Part shown: in pieces, positions 9,001-17,997 of the stretch | Numbering within the stretch: position 1 is the first letter of the stretch | Layout: each line of letters starts with the position of its first letter | From: JAVJSD01 sp040219575 | GTDB lineage: Bacteria > Planctomycetota > Planctomycetia > Pirellulales > Pirellulaceae | Reading direction: 5' to 3' | Assembly (NCBI GenBank): GCA_040219575.1 | Contig: JAVJSD010000116.1 | Location: 77,390-141,389, forward strand | DNA length: 64,000 bases | Made by a program: the position numbers and the translations under genes | Notes under the pieces: model-generated | Told to the model about the DNA's origin: nothing | What the model saw: the letters and a program-made list of their open reading frames with translations, nothing else | Databases searched by the model: none

Positions 9001-10801
9001 TGTAGGCTTCGCGAATTGTGGCCTGGTGCGCCACGACGCCTTCCAGTTGGTACTGCGCCTTGCTGAACGTTTCCGCGGCGTCGCCGGCGGGCGCGTAGCC
9101 CGGGTTCAGCAACAGCACCTCCCCCTCGTGTCGAAGCTGGGAGGCGGTTGTGAGCGCGGCCTGAGTCCACACGAACGAGCGCCCGGCGATCATGGCGAGC
9201 TCCCCCAACCGCATGACGCGGATCGCCTGGCGCACGACGTCGAGTTGCCAGGCCGAGGCGGGAATCTCCGCCGCCAAGCCGGCCAGCCGCCGCACAAAAT
9301 ACGTTTCAACGAACTGCGGCTGGGGCTGACGGTGCGCGATCAACTGGTCCAGCGTCGTCACCATGACGGGCGTCGGCTCGGTGGAGCGGTAGAGCGCGTC
9401 GACGGCCGCCAGCGCAACGTCGACCCCGGCCGACTTCGCCGTCGCTTGATTGAATTTGTCGATCAGTTGGGCGAGTTGCGCCGCCGCTTTGTCGGGCGTT
9501 TGCCCCGGCGCCGGCGACTGAATCTGCTTCACGATCGGGGCCAGTTGCTGCGCGACCGTGGGATCCGCCACGTGCCCCTGCTCGCGCAACATGGCGAGCG
9601 ACTGCGGCGTCGCCAACGCCAACGCGATGTGCGATTGCTCGATGCGCTTCTCGATCAACGACAGATTGACTTGCAGGTCGTGATTGACGAGATCTCCCTG
9701 TGCGCCGTCTCGCCATTGCCGCTCGGCCATCTGCACGGCGTGCTCGAAGTGCAGGTAAAAACGGGGCTGAAGATCGGGCAGCCGGCCGGCCCGCATTGCG
9801 TCACGTCGCGTCCAAGCATCGACAAGCCACTGGGGATAGTCGCGGCTGGGAAGCTGCTCGATCGGATGATTGAACGTGTGGGACTCACGCATGGAGACGG
9901 CGATCACGTTGAAGTCCGGGGCGTCTCCCAGCAGCAGCGGCGTCTGCTCCACCCCTTGGGTCGCCGCCGCCCAACGCCCCACGTGGTCGCGGACGAATTG
10001 ATGCAACTCACGGGCCGATACGCGTCCATCGTATTCGTCTCCCCCGTTCCAGCCATCGGCGGCGCCGCGCAGTCCCATCTCGAAATAGTAGCCAAACCCG
10101 GTGCGGCGGAACGATTCGGAGTTGAGCGCCGTCTGACCGGGGCTGCAACTGGTAAGCGTCAGGCGGTGAGGATCGTCCACCGCCGCGACCTCGGCGGGAA
10201 TCCTCGAGGCGACATCGACCGAAGCCAGATCGAGGATCGGATCGTGGATCGGACGGACGATGTCGAGCACCACCAATTTGTTCCGCGCCGCGCAGCGCCG
10301 CACCTGCAACAGCACGTCGCGGAGCAGGATGCGGGCCGCTAGCTCGCTGTTCTGGCTGGCGTCGTTCAAACAGATGCGGCCTTGCTGATCGACGTGCGAA
10401 TGCCCCGTCACGTAGACGACGACCGTATCACCGGGACCGAACAGGCTGAGGTCGGCCAGCTGCGCTTCGATCCGGTGAACGACGGCTCCCGAGCTTCCAA
10501 TTTTTCCGGCCGTGCGAAAGTAGTGGTGCAGCAGCAGCGATTCGCGGTCGTGAACAACGGCGGCGTCGGCCGTCAAATCGGAGCCTACCGGCCGGTCGCT
10601 GCAAACGAACACGAGAAAGGGCGCCGGCGGGGGGTAGATGAGCGAGGCCAAACCGATCGCGGCCCCCAGCATCAACAGTCCGATCACGCTCCACACGGCG
10701 ACACGCCGACTGCGCATCGTGGGCAGCAGAACGCCCTCGGGCAGCGGTCGGGGACGTCGGGCCGCGGCGCGACGCCCAGCAAGCAGCGAAGGTTGCAACA
10801 T
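6041..10801 (-). CDS. Large membrane-anchored protein with caspase-like domain and C-terminal carboxypeptidase-regulatory-like domain
   Basis: A 1586-residue protein starting 12 bases after the stop of the 1709-residue gene, so the two form an operon. Residues about 33-53 form one membrane helix. Residues about 60-270 resemble a C14 caspase/metacaspase fold: His134 sits in VVVYVTGHSH, but the segment that normally carries DxC reads VVLDIVRP, without the cysteine. TSCSPGQTA follows further on, where the family has its substrate-binding strand. The middle about 700 residues are helical with no recognised domain. The last about 90 residues (AGAVIVGSVTEG.. to ..VDLALTL) resemble a carboxypeptidase regulatory/SdrD-B-like beta domain, and an FDDTPP Ig-like region precedes them. 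It is likely a scaffold or sensor rather than an active protease; the role is inferred. Confidence 0.75.
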   Translation of the reverse strand: MLQPSLLAGRRAAARRPRPLPEGVLLPTMRSRRVAVWSVIGLLMLGAAIGLASLIYPPPAPFLVFVCSDRPVGSDLTADAAVVHDRESLLLHHYFRTAGKIGSSGAVVHRIEAQLADLSLFGPGDTVVVYVTGHSHVDQQGRICLNDASQNSELAARILLRDVLLQVRRCAARNKLVVLDIVRPIHDPILDLASVDVASRIPAEVAAVDDPHRLTLTSCSPGQTALNSESFRRTGFGYYFEMGLRGAADGWNGGDEYDGRVSARELHQFVRDHVGRWAAATQGVEQTPLLLGDAPDFNVIAVSMRESHTFNHPIEQLPSRDYPQWLVDAWTRRDAMRAGRLPDLQPRFYLHFEHAVQMAERQWRDGAQGDLVNHDLQVNLSLIEKRIEQSHIALALATPQSLAMLREQGHVADPTVAQQLAPIVKQIQSPAPGQTPDKAAAQLAQLIDKFNQATAKSAGVDVALAAVDALYRSTEPTPVMVTTLDQLIAHRQPQPQFVETYFVRRLAGLAAEIPASAWQLDVVRQAIRVMRLGELAMIAGRSFVWTQAALTTASQLRHEGEVLLLNPGYAPAGDAAETFSKAQYQLEGVVAHQATIREAYNALDEARRRLPQYGAYLQYAPEMDIAWRRAIQFAHQLDASLAFDFDQPPLDPDALGERIETVRQQAAPLADSLEALARPWTDEQVQQLCRRGAESGANAAVARQMRALLETPWLDADGRRSLWLALQDLELRLHMQVLAEDRRTADITDFDACSLVAPGEADSAALQRRIGWAIDLLLLGDFPHQQYAALQQRLAALEPKLVHDKNCAANQSLYELASDVSEAYCEFIPARLETLTTPAQQVQLAAIVPIGRRVALLDEPGGDPYTRYRADFLAQRRNWLVEHYLYLARDIDGAAFNAGVARQYIAAGGRSTLPFLLLQGPDVDDSLTWSQPGQTCVVGWKRIRVDGQTPPMPNSGGSPGATSAEAQPPEVDVLTPSLLLDASASATPTTGGGDIDVELKLVPASDAEQSTLARGVMLKVTSEGRVYHHRIALPVLSAGPQLRVLLSADPAGPTSSLDRLRLRPAEQLQPYYAYISNPTDDDREVIAVVSTAPQPSPPIAVPAGATVKLAFPPQPPKPGAPLPILSGPLTIQLLDAKTKQSLSNWTYPLDVVSPRQYARVMGSRFVPQQAGVNQLTVTLQAYEMPPGPPCMVELVLSADDIPGLVGVTSGVLRGVLPADGAPLTLTARNLLLAEGYDTDGAFHLNVDGVERTYRYEADFSRRGDSTSPWESMRPRVIIVADQYARSAPGFKVGVHVDNAADGSQLELAVGQRRNGVFIPDLTQTSDRTKIPAIAFTPTGQDGAFLFSVTLHDWSTEFDATGIVGRRIVRARLIDPLGVTARTAEWSVVFDDTPPRGLAFLKAPPQAVVNQPIDLLVQGVDDISGVADVNFFVGKPTDGNPPQGAKMIPAKPVGGNLTQWQANLPGQKEAGPIDVTAQFTNHVGESSHLTTSIEITDQASAPAGAVIVGSVTEGSRPQAGLQVVLADDQKNVQGTTKTDAQGRYEFKGVKPGKYTVSTVKESSQRQAQAEVEAQTGQTANVDLALTL

Positions 10802-10813
10802 GGGATTGGGGAC

Positions 10814-13800
10814 CTAGGGAGCGGCCAGCGGAGGCGAGGGACGGACGTCGCCGGGCTGCGGCGCCGGGATGTCGCGGAGGTCGAGCACGCTGCCCCGCGC
10901 CTGCGCGTCGGTCTTGAGCGCGTCGAGCGACACCACGCCGATGCCGCGCAGCTGTTCCAACGCCTCGCTTTCGGCGACCGGCCAGAACAATCCGGTGTAG
11001 CGGCCGATACTGGGGTAGAAACGATGTTCGACGCCGGCGGCGTCGACGCCTTGCACCCGCGCCCAATGCACTTTCCCCGGGGCGTTCTGCAGGCGAACAA
11101 CGAGGCACGATTGCGGGGCGCGGACGCCCGGGCGAACCTCCACATAGTGCGACTCCACGGCCACCGACTCCACCGCCACCGACTGGTCGACCGCGCGGAT
11201 CACGCTGCCCGCCAGATCGTCGAGCGACTTGTGCGCCGCCGTGCGCCGCAGGACGCCCGCCAGGGGAGTTTGCTGATCGGCGTTCCACCACACCCGCAAC
11301 TGGGGACGCTTCGCCGCGCCGGAGTCATCGACCGGCCAGGCCGCCGCGAGCAGACTCCAGGTCGGCATCGGGTATCCCGGCAGCGGCCCCCACTGCAGCG
11401 CGCCGGGAGGCTGATCGGCGTGCAGCGGCGACGCTTCGATCCAAATCTGCCGCGGGTGGACTTGTTGAATTCGATTCGCGTCGGCCCGTGGAGATCGCTC
11501 CAAGGCCAACGACATCTGCACACGCTGGTCGGCGAGCGACTGCGCGTTGAGCACCGTGCCGACCCAGCCGTCGGCCGTGGCGCTGGGGCGTTGCGGGAAA
11601 CGCCGCCGCGCGTAGTCAAAGCGCGAGATGGACAGCCCTTGCGATGTCCGGTCGAGTTGCAGGGGGAGCAGGTCGCCGGGCGCCAAGGAGATTTCGGTCC
11701 GCAACTGAGAGTCGGCGTTGATGCGCAAATCATACGTGCCCGGCTTGAGCGGCTCCGAGAACCAGTACTCGCCGCCGCCGGAATTGCCCACCTCCAGCAA
11801 ACGCCGCTGCTTGCTATCCGCCGAATCCGCGTCGAACGACTCCATCCAATAGCGCAGTCGATGTCCCAAAGCGGCTTTGAGCGTCGACGCCAGCGCGGCG
11901 CTCTGCCCGACCACGTAGAACTTGCCCGGCGGAAAGAAGGTCTCCACGATCTCGAACTGACGCCGCGCGAGTTGCTCCTCGCCGTTTTCGACCTTGAAGC
12001 CGATGATGTTCAGCGACACGCCGCCGTCGTCGAAGGCTTCGGTCAGCGCGGCGGTGATCGATTGCTTCTTCGGGTTGGCGACCGGGTCGTTTTCGAAGGA
12101 GTTGTCGACGCCGTCGGTGATGACCACGATCGTTCGAAAGCCGGAAGCCTCGAGCACGTCGGACTTGGCCGCCAGAATCGTCCGCACAATCGGCGACTGA
12201 TTCCAGGGGGTCACCCGCCCCGGCGCGATGCGCTCCATCAGCGACGTCATTTGACCGGGGTCCTTCGGATTCCAGACGATCGGCGGCTGCACGCGGCGAA
12301 TGGTGGTGGCGGGATCGATCGCGGTCCGGTCGGGTCCGACCGCCTCGCCGAACAGCCACACACTCACTTGCACGCCGGCGGGCAGATCGCTCAGCACCTC
12401 CCGCAGGGCGGCCGCCGCCTCGCGGTACTTCGTGGTCGCGGACGACTCCGCGCCGCGCGGCGGTCCCATGCTGCCGGAGCAATCCAGCACGAAGGCCACG
12501 GCCCCGGAGCCGTCGCCCAGTTCCTGGTGCAACTGCGGCGAGGCGACCAGCGAGACGTTCGCCCCGTCGCGCTGTGGGTAGCGGTGGTTCATCGTCTCGG
12601 GCAGCAAGTGCAAGTCGACTGGAACGCGGCCGGACAGCAACTGACCGCGGAAGAATCCGCTGAGCGTGATCGCGGCGTGGTCGACCGTTTGCTCGTGCGG
12701 GAGCTTCTTCTCGGCGGCGTCGAGCACGGGACTGTCGATCGTGCAGAGCACCGAGGCGACACGGTTTTCGGGGCCGAGCTTGCGGACGATCCTTTCTCCC
12801 TGGCGCGGCTGCAAAACCTGCAGCGACTTGTCGCCGTCGAGCCAGGCGACCGGGAAACCGAGAGGAGGCGGGGCGTCGTTGTCGGCGATTTTCTCCAAGG
12901 CGGCCTCGGCGGCGCTCGCCTTCTCCTCGCCCGAACCGTTCGCTTTCGCGGACGTAATCTGGTACTCGATCTCCACACGGCGCTGCGTGGTCAGATCGAG
13001 CAACGGCAGCGGCGCGACCTCCAGTCCGCGGGCGTTGATCAGCCGCACGCGCATCGCCGGGGTGGCGGTCGACGACGGGTCGAGAAGCTGCGCATCGGCC
13101 AGGTACGAGAGCCCCGCATGGCGGAAATAGGGTTCGGCGTGGGGATCGAGCGCGTACCAGCGATCGCCCAGCGCGCGATCGGCCTGGAACAGGGTCAGAT
13201 CGTGCAGCCGGCGTCGCCGATAGTCGACCGCCGGCTTGACTTCCAGCGCGGCCGCCTGGGCGCCGTCGATGCGCCGCGCCAAGCAGTCGGCGATGCGCAG
13301 CGAAGCCAGCGACTGCTTGTCATCGGCCTTCGGGGCGCGGCGGACCATCGCCTGAATCTCGTTGGGCATCCAGTTCCAACGGTTCTGAATCTGCCGGCCG
13401 GCCGCCGTCAGCGACTTCCACCACTGCTGCTCCACCTCGAACACGTCGAGGCGATGGCGGACCTGGTCGTAGGTCTCCCAATTCGGATTGGAGCTCTCCT
13501 CGAACACGCGCCGCCCCAGCATGGCCAGCGCCAGGCGGCCTTGCCAATGCGCGCTGCGCATGACGCGCTGCTCTTGCTGCGCGGCGTCGGCGCGGACCGA
13601 CTCCACCTTCGACGAGGCGCTGGCTTCCAGCGGCGCCGCGTTGCTCCGCCGGCGGTGATCGTCGAGGAGCTGTTGACGGGTCCTGCGACGGCCTTCCTCG
13701 AGCATCTTCATCCGCAGCCGCCAGTCGCTGGGCGGCACGAGCAACGCGTGGCGCACTTCGCGCCAGTCGACGGCGCTGGGGCTGGTCGTCAGAGCGGCAG

Positions 13801-15943
13801 TGACGTCGCGATAGCGCTCGACCACTTGCTGGTACAGCATGCTGACGACCTGCGTCTGGTCGACGATGCTCCGCGGTTGGCGGTCGTCGGCCGAAGGCGC
13901 CGGTACATTGTAGATCTCGTGCGGGTTTTGCCTCTCGAGTTGAATCTCGAGCTGGTTCACCTCGTTCCACAGGTTCTCGACTTGCCCGAGCGTGGCGTCG
14001 TAGCTGGCGTCGTAGCTGGATTCGATCTGGTAGTCGTCGAGCATCGAACAGACCAGCCAGCGTGAATAGTACGGGAGCCGTTCGAGCACTTCGTCGCGGA
14101 CATGCAGCGAATTGCGCAGTTTGAGCGCCATGTCGAGCGCGAGATCGTACGATCGACGGGCCGCTTGAAAGTACTCGTCGGCGCCGGCGCGCTGCGCGGC
14201 GGCGGCGAACAGCAAGTCCTCCCCCATCCGCCGCTGGCGGTCGCCGTCTTCGACCGTCTCGGCGATCCACGGCGACACGACCTCCGAGAAGGCGCTGCCG
14301 TTCTTTTGCAGTCCGACCGCCGCCCGCTCGGCCATTCGGCGAACGTCGAGCGCCGTCCGAATTCGCTGCCCGCCGTCTTCGCTTAAGGCCTCCGCCGGCA
14401 GGTAGCGGTGGAGCATCAACATGAAGTGGATCTCCGCCGGGCGCGGCCGGAGGGGATCGGCGACGGTCTCGACAATGGCCGCCGCGGTGGACAGGTTCCC
14501 GGCCGGATCCTCGATAACACGATCCAAGAGCGCTTCGAACACGGCGATCCGCAGCATGTCGGCTTCCCGCGGGTCGCCGCCCACCTTCTTTTGGGCGGCC
14601 TGCCACATGTCGCTGTAGTCGGCGGGCGACGCGTTCCAAAGCTCGTTGAGCGTGGTAAGCGCTTGCTGCGCGTGTGTGTCGGAGATGCCGCAAGCCGCCC
14701 ACATCGCCAGCGAATTCTGCAGCGAACTAAGGTTCTGCGTCTGGTCGCCGGTGATGCGAAACTCGAGTCCGCGGATGCGATCGAGCATGAGGACCGAGGC
14801 GTCGTTGTCGCCCGCGCGAACCAGCTCTTCGTAGCGAATCAAGGCGGCCTGGTACTCGCGCCACAGCGTGGGCGCGTAGGAGAAGCCCCAGGGTTTCTGC
14901 GACGACAGCGCCTCGTATTTTTTCCAGGCCGTCGTCAGTTGTTCGGAAGGCGCGAAGGGCGGCGCGAACTCCGGCATGTGCGCCTTGGCGCGACTCGCGG
15001 CGGCGCCCAGGTCGATCGAACGGGCCCGCTTGCGGCCGACCGCGCCGCTGGGAAGCAACACCGGAGTCTGCAGCGCCGCCCGATGGATGCGAGCCCATTG
15101 CGAAACCTCGCCGCGGACCGAATCGTACAGTTCGGCGGCGTCGATACGTCCGTCGTGATCGGTGTCCTTGGCGGCGCCTTGCAGCGACTCGGCGAGCGAG
15201 TAACCAAAGATCGTGCGGCGGCGATCCTCGCAGACCCACGAGCGCTGGTTGACGTCGCTGGAGCTGATCACCACCAGATTCGGAACCGCCGTGATTTGCT
15301 CGTTCAATTCCGCCAGCCCGCGGGCGAATTCGTTGTGCAGGATCCCCAACCGCCAGTCGCTGACGACCTGGGTGGCGTCGAGGATGATCAGCTTCTTCTT
15401 TTCGGCCGGAAGTTTCGCCAGTCGCTGCAACAGCGCCTCGATCCGCAGCTTTCCGACATCCTTCGTCTCCGAAGTGTCGGCGTACAACAGGTAGGCGCCT
15501 TGCTCGTCCGCCGCGCCGTGCAGGGCGATCGACAAGACCAGCGTTCGCTCCTCGAACTGCTTGAACCAGGTCTGCCAGGGCGAATCGGAGCGGACTTCCG
15601 TCGGCTCCTGCTCCAGGCGCAGCCACGTTCCACTCCAGCGAAATCGTTGGGAGTGCTGCGCCAGGGTCGACAAATCGCTCAGCGACTCCCAGCCGTAGAC
15701 GTTGTGCGGCACCGACAGGTTCTGCTGGTATCCCGATCCCCACAGCGCCAGGGCGGCGGGTTTGGGGAGTCGCAGCCAACTGATGGCCCACAGCAACAAA
15801 CTGCCGAGCACCAACACGCCGACCCAGGCCGACACGAGTTGGGTTCGCCGGACCCACAGGCGGCGCCGCGCTCGCCCGAGCGCCCGAGCGTCGTTGGCCA
15901 TACGCAGCGACGAACTTGGGGACGTAACGGCAGCCCCGGACAT
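10814..15943 (-). CDS. Large membrane-anchored protein with caspase-like and vWA domains
   Basis: The start at 15943 (MSGAAV..) gives 1709 residues; an in-frame ATG at 16096 would add 51 residues with no family-like features. One membrane helix lies at about residues 33-55 (LVSAWVGVLVLGSLLLWAISWL). Residues about 110-290 have a caspase-like layout: His142 in SIALHGAADEQG, then LIILDAT where the catalytic DxC is expected, with Thr191 instead of Cys, then VVISSSDVNQ and an EF-hand-like DTDHDGRIDAAEL. A vWA domain at about 1145-1330 has the MIDAS motif DCSGSMG and VVITDGVDNS. The C-terminal about 350 residues are beta-rich and unrecognised. It is the first gene of the minus-strand pair and is transcribed away from the VgrG cassette. 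Confidence 0.78.
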   Translation of the reverse strand: MSGAAVTSPSSSLRMANDARALGRARRRLWVRRTQLVSAWVGVLVLGSLLLWAISWLRLPKPAALALWGSGYQQNLSVPHNVYGWESLSDLSTLAQHSQRFRWSGTWLRLEQEPTEVRSDSPWQTWFKQFEERTLVLSIALHGAADEQGAYLLYADTSETKDVGKLRIEALLQRLAKLPAEKKKLIILDATQVVSDWRLGILHNEFARGLAELNEQITAVPNLVVISSSDVNQRSWVCEDRRRTIFGYSLAESLQGAAKDTDHDGRIDAAELYDSVRGEVSQWARIHRAALQTPVLLPSGAVGRKRARSIDLGAAASRAKAHMPEFAPPFAPSEQLTTAWKKYEALSSQKPWGFSYAPTLWREYQAALIRYEELVRAGDNDASVLMLDRIRGLEFRITGDQTQNLSSLQNSLAMWAACGISDTHAQQALTTLNELWNASPADYSDMWQAAQKKVGGDPREADMLRIAVFEALLDRVIEDPAGNLSTAAAIVETVADPLRPRPAEIHFMLMLHRYLPAEALSEDGGQRIRTALDVRRMAERAAVGLQKNGSAFSEVVSPWIAETVEDGDRQRRMGEDLLFAAAAQRAGADEYFQAARRSYDLALDMALKLRNSLHVRDEVLERLPYYSRWLVCSMLDDYQIESSYDASYDATLGQVENLWNEVNQLEIQLERQNPHEIYNVPAPSADDRQPRSIVDQTQVVSMLYQQVVERYRDVTAALTTSPSAVDWREVRHALLVPPSDWRLRMKMLEEGRRRTRQQLLDDHRRRSNAAPLEASASSKVESVRADAAQQEQRVMRSAHWQGRLALAMLGRRVFEESSNPNWETYDQVRHRLDVFEVEQQWWKSLTAAGRQIQNRWNWMPNEIQAMVRRAPKADDKQSLASLRIADCLARRIDGAQAAALEVKPAVDYRRRRLHDLTLFQADRALGDRWYALDPHAEPYFRHAGLSYLADAQLLDPSSTATPAMRVRLINARGLEVAPLPLLDLTTQRRVEIEYQITSAKANGSGEEKASAAEAALEKIADNDAPPPLGFPVAWLDGDKSLQVLQPRQGERIVRKLGPENRVASVLCTIDSPVLDAAEKKLPHEQTVDHAAITLSGFFRGQLLSGRVPVDLHLLPETMNHRYPQRDGANVSLVASPQLHQELGDGSGAVAFVLDCSGSMGPPRGAESSATTKYREAAAALREVLSDLPAGVQVSVWLFGEAVGPDRTAIDPATTIRRVQPPIVWNPKDPGQMTSLMERIAPGRVTPWNQSPIVRTILAAKSDVLEASGFRTIVVITDGVDNSFENDPVANPKKQSITAALTEAFDDGGVSLNIIGFKVENGEEQLARRQFEIVETFFPPGKFYVVGQSAALASTLKAALGHRLRYWMESFDADSADSKQRRLLEVGNSGGGEYWFSEPLKPGTYDLRINADSQLRTEISLAPGDLLPLQLDRTSQGLSISRFDYARRRFPQRPSATADGWVGTVLNAQSLADQRVQMSLALERSPRADANRIQQVHPRQIWIEASPLHADQPPGALQWGPLPGYPMPTWSLLAAAWPVDDSGAAKRPQLRVWWNADQQTPLAGVLRRTAAHKSLDDLAGSVIRAVDQSVAVESVAVESHYVEVRPGVRAPQSCLVVRLQNAPGKVHWARVQGVDAAGVEHRFYPSIGRYTGLFWPVAESEALEQLRGIGVVSLDALKTDAQARGSVLDLRDIPAPQPGDVRPSPPLAAP

Positions 15944-16256
15944 GGCGGATTCCGATCGGAGGGATGGTTGGCGGGAGGGAGTGGTCGGACTGCGAAAGCC
16001 TAGCTCCCGGGCATGTGGGATCAAATCAACATGCGGTGTATTTGCATCCCAGGCGGGCCTCTTCGCGATGCGACCGCTACAGCGGATGCATTCCAACCAG
16101 CCGGTAAACGCCTTCCACTTTCACCCTCAAGACCCGTCCTATTTTCGCTGATCCGCAAGGCTTCGCCGATTGCGTCCGATGAATGTGCAAACGGACGCGC
16201 CGCAGCCGCGCGCCGATCGTGCTTTCCGTTGTCTCGACGGCCGCCAGGAACCTTCC
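15944..16256. other. Divergent intergenic region between pseudo-caspase pair and vgrG
   Basis: A gap of 313 bases between two divergent gene groups, which must hold both promoters. I could not pick a convincing -35/-10 pair or Shine-Dalgarno site in either direction. An in-frame extension of vgrG to the ATG at 16170 and of the minus gene to 16096 both fall here; both are considered less likely than the internal starts. Confidence 0.5.
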
Positions 16257-17936
16257 ATGATTCCCTATCTGCAAATCAACCGCCCCATGCGGGTCACGAC
16301 GCCGCTCGGCCCGGACGTGCTGTTGCTGGTGGGATTGAAGGGAATCGAGGGTCTCTCACAGTTGTACAGCTTCCAGCTCGACCTGCTGGCGCCGGTCGTC
16401 GACGCGGTCGATTTCCACAAACTGCTGGGGCAGCCGATCGGCATGCAGATCGAACCCGCCACGCTCTCGCCGCGGTGGTTTCACGGGGTGGCCCGCAGCG
16501 TGACGCAGTCGGGCCAGGACGAGGAGTTCGTGCACTTCGAGATGGAGGTGGTTCCCAAGTTCTGGCTCTGGACCCAGCGCCATCGCAGCCGCATTTTCCA
16601 GCAGTTGAACGTCCCCGACATCCTCAACCAGGTGCTCGACGGGCTCGACTTCGAATTGAAACTCACCGGCCAGTACCTGCCGCGCAATTACTGCGTCCAG
16701 TACCGCGAGACCGACTTCGCCTTCGCCAGCCGCTTGATGGAGGAGGAGGGCATCTTCTACTACTTCGAGCACAGCGCCGACGGGTGCAAGCTGATTCTCG
16801 CCGACGCCGTCAGTTCGCTGACCGACTACGCCGCCCCCAACGTCGTCACCTACGAGACGCTCCAGGGCGGACTGCGCAGCGACGAGCGGGTTTCCGCGTG
16901 GCGGAAGACGCAGCAGGTGCGGCCCACCAACTTCACGCTGTGGGATCACTGCTTCCAACTGCCGGGACAGAACCTGTCCGCCGAGGCCGCCCTGCCCGTG
17001 TCCTCCACGGCGGGCACGGTGCAGCACACGCTCGCGCCGAAAGACAACGAGTTGGAGATCTACGACTATCCCGGCGAGTACGCCAAACGGTTCGACGGCG
17101 TCGCGCCGGGCGGCGGCGATTCGGCCGACGGCCCTTCGAAGATCTTCCAGGAGAATCAACGCACCGTGCGGCTCCGCAGCGAGGAGCAGGCCGCGCAAAC
17201 CATCGACATCGCCGGACAAAGCAATTGCGCCCTCTTCAGTCCCGGCTTCAAGTTCGTGCTCGCCGACCACTTCAACGCCGACGGCGCTTATGTGCTGAAA
17301 CGCGTCGAACACGCGGCGCGGCTGAACGTGGGCTACCGCAGCAACGAGGAAGGCGAAGTGCTGCTGTACGAAAACAAGTTCCGCTGCGCTCCGATCGATC
17401 TGCCGCTGCGGCCGCCGCGCGTCACGCCTCGGCCGACGATCGCCAGCGTGCAAACCGCGACCGTGGTCGGTCCGTCGGGGTCGGAGATCTTCATCGACAA
17501 GTACGGCCGCGTGAAGGTGCAGTTCCACTGGGATCGCCTGGGCAAGAACAACGCCGACAGCTCCTGCTGGCTGCGCGTCGGCCAGGTTTGGGCGGGCAAC
17601 CGCTGGGGCGGCTTCTTCTGGCCTCGCGTGGGACACGAAGTGGTGGTGGTGTTCGTCGAAGGCGATCCGGACCGGCCGCTGATCGTCGGCAGCGTGTACA
17701 ACGCGGCCAACATGCCGCCCACCGATCTGCCCGAGCAAGCCAAGGTGGGCGGCGTCAAGTCGTGCATCTTTAGCGGCAACCCGCTGATCAACTTCAACGC
17801 GCTGTACTTCCACGACACGCCGGGCACGGAATACATCCAATTGCACTCGGAGAAGGACGAGGTCGTCCACGCCGAGACTAACAAGCTGCACTATGTGCCG
17901 GTTGGGGAGTTCAGCTTCCGCGGCAACATCCTGTAA
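16257..17936 (+). CDS. vgrG: Type VI-like spike protein VgrG (TssI)
   Basis: A 559-residue VgrG. The ATG at 16257 (MIPYLQINRPMRVTTPLG) gives the usual N-terminus. Family features are the N-terminal gp27-like barrel with LYSFQLDLLAP, the CVQYRETDFAFASRLMEEEGIFYYFEH motif typical of VgrG, and the gp5 OB-fold with DKYGRVKVQFHWDRLG and CWLRVGQVWAG..GGFFWPRVGHEVVV..GDPDRPLIVGSVYN. VgrG trimers form the spike that tips a contractile tube and carries PAAR and effectors into targets. The region after the OB-fold is short, with no long beta-helix or effector domain; a separate downstream gene (18850) looks like that missing part. No other T6SS core gene is in the window. Confidence 0.93.
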   Translation: MIPYLQINRPMRVTTPLGPDVLLLVGLKGIEGLSQLYSFQLDLLAPVVDAVDFHKLLGQPIGMQIEPATLSPRWFHGVARSVTQSGQDEEFVHFEMEVVPKFWLWTQRHRSRIFQQLNVPDILNQVLDGLDFELKLTGQYLPRNYCVQYRETDFAFASRLMEEEGIFYYFEHSADGCKLILADAVSSLTDYAAPNVVTYETLQGGLRSDERVSAWRKTQQVRPTNFTLWDHCFQLPGQNLSAEAALPVSSTAGTVQHTLAPKDNELEIYDYPGEYAKRFDGVAPGGGDSADGPSKIFQENQRTVRLRSEEQAAQTIDIAGQSNCALFSPGFKFVLADHFNADGAYVLKRVEHAARLNVGYRSNEEGEVLLYENKFRCAPIDLPLRPPRVTPRPTIASVQTATVVGPSGSEIFIDKYGRVKVQFHWDRLGKNNADSSCWLRVGQVWAGNRWGGFFWPRVGHEVVVVFVEGDPDRPLIVGSVYNAANMPPTDLPEQAKVGGVKSCIFSGNPLINFNALYFHDTPGTEYIQLHSEKDEVVHAETNKLHYVPVGEFSFRGNIL

Positions 17937-17997
17937 CACGACCAATGGGTACCGGAAGATGCCCCGCGTCGGGGCGGTCATTTCCACGGAGCAAGTC

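Noticed and set aside
6917..14065. Very long plus-strand open frames (1141 and 1227 codons) opposite the two giant minus genes
   Set aside because: They are Arg/His/Gly-rich with no domain or hydrophobic pattern, and the minus strand carries clear membrane, vWA and beta domains; high GC creates such antisense frames.
6041..15943. Active metacaspases
   Set aside because: The DxC position reads LDIV in one and LDAT in the other, so activity is not supported.
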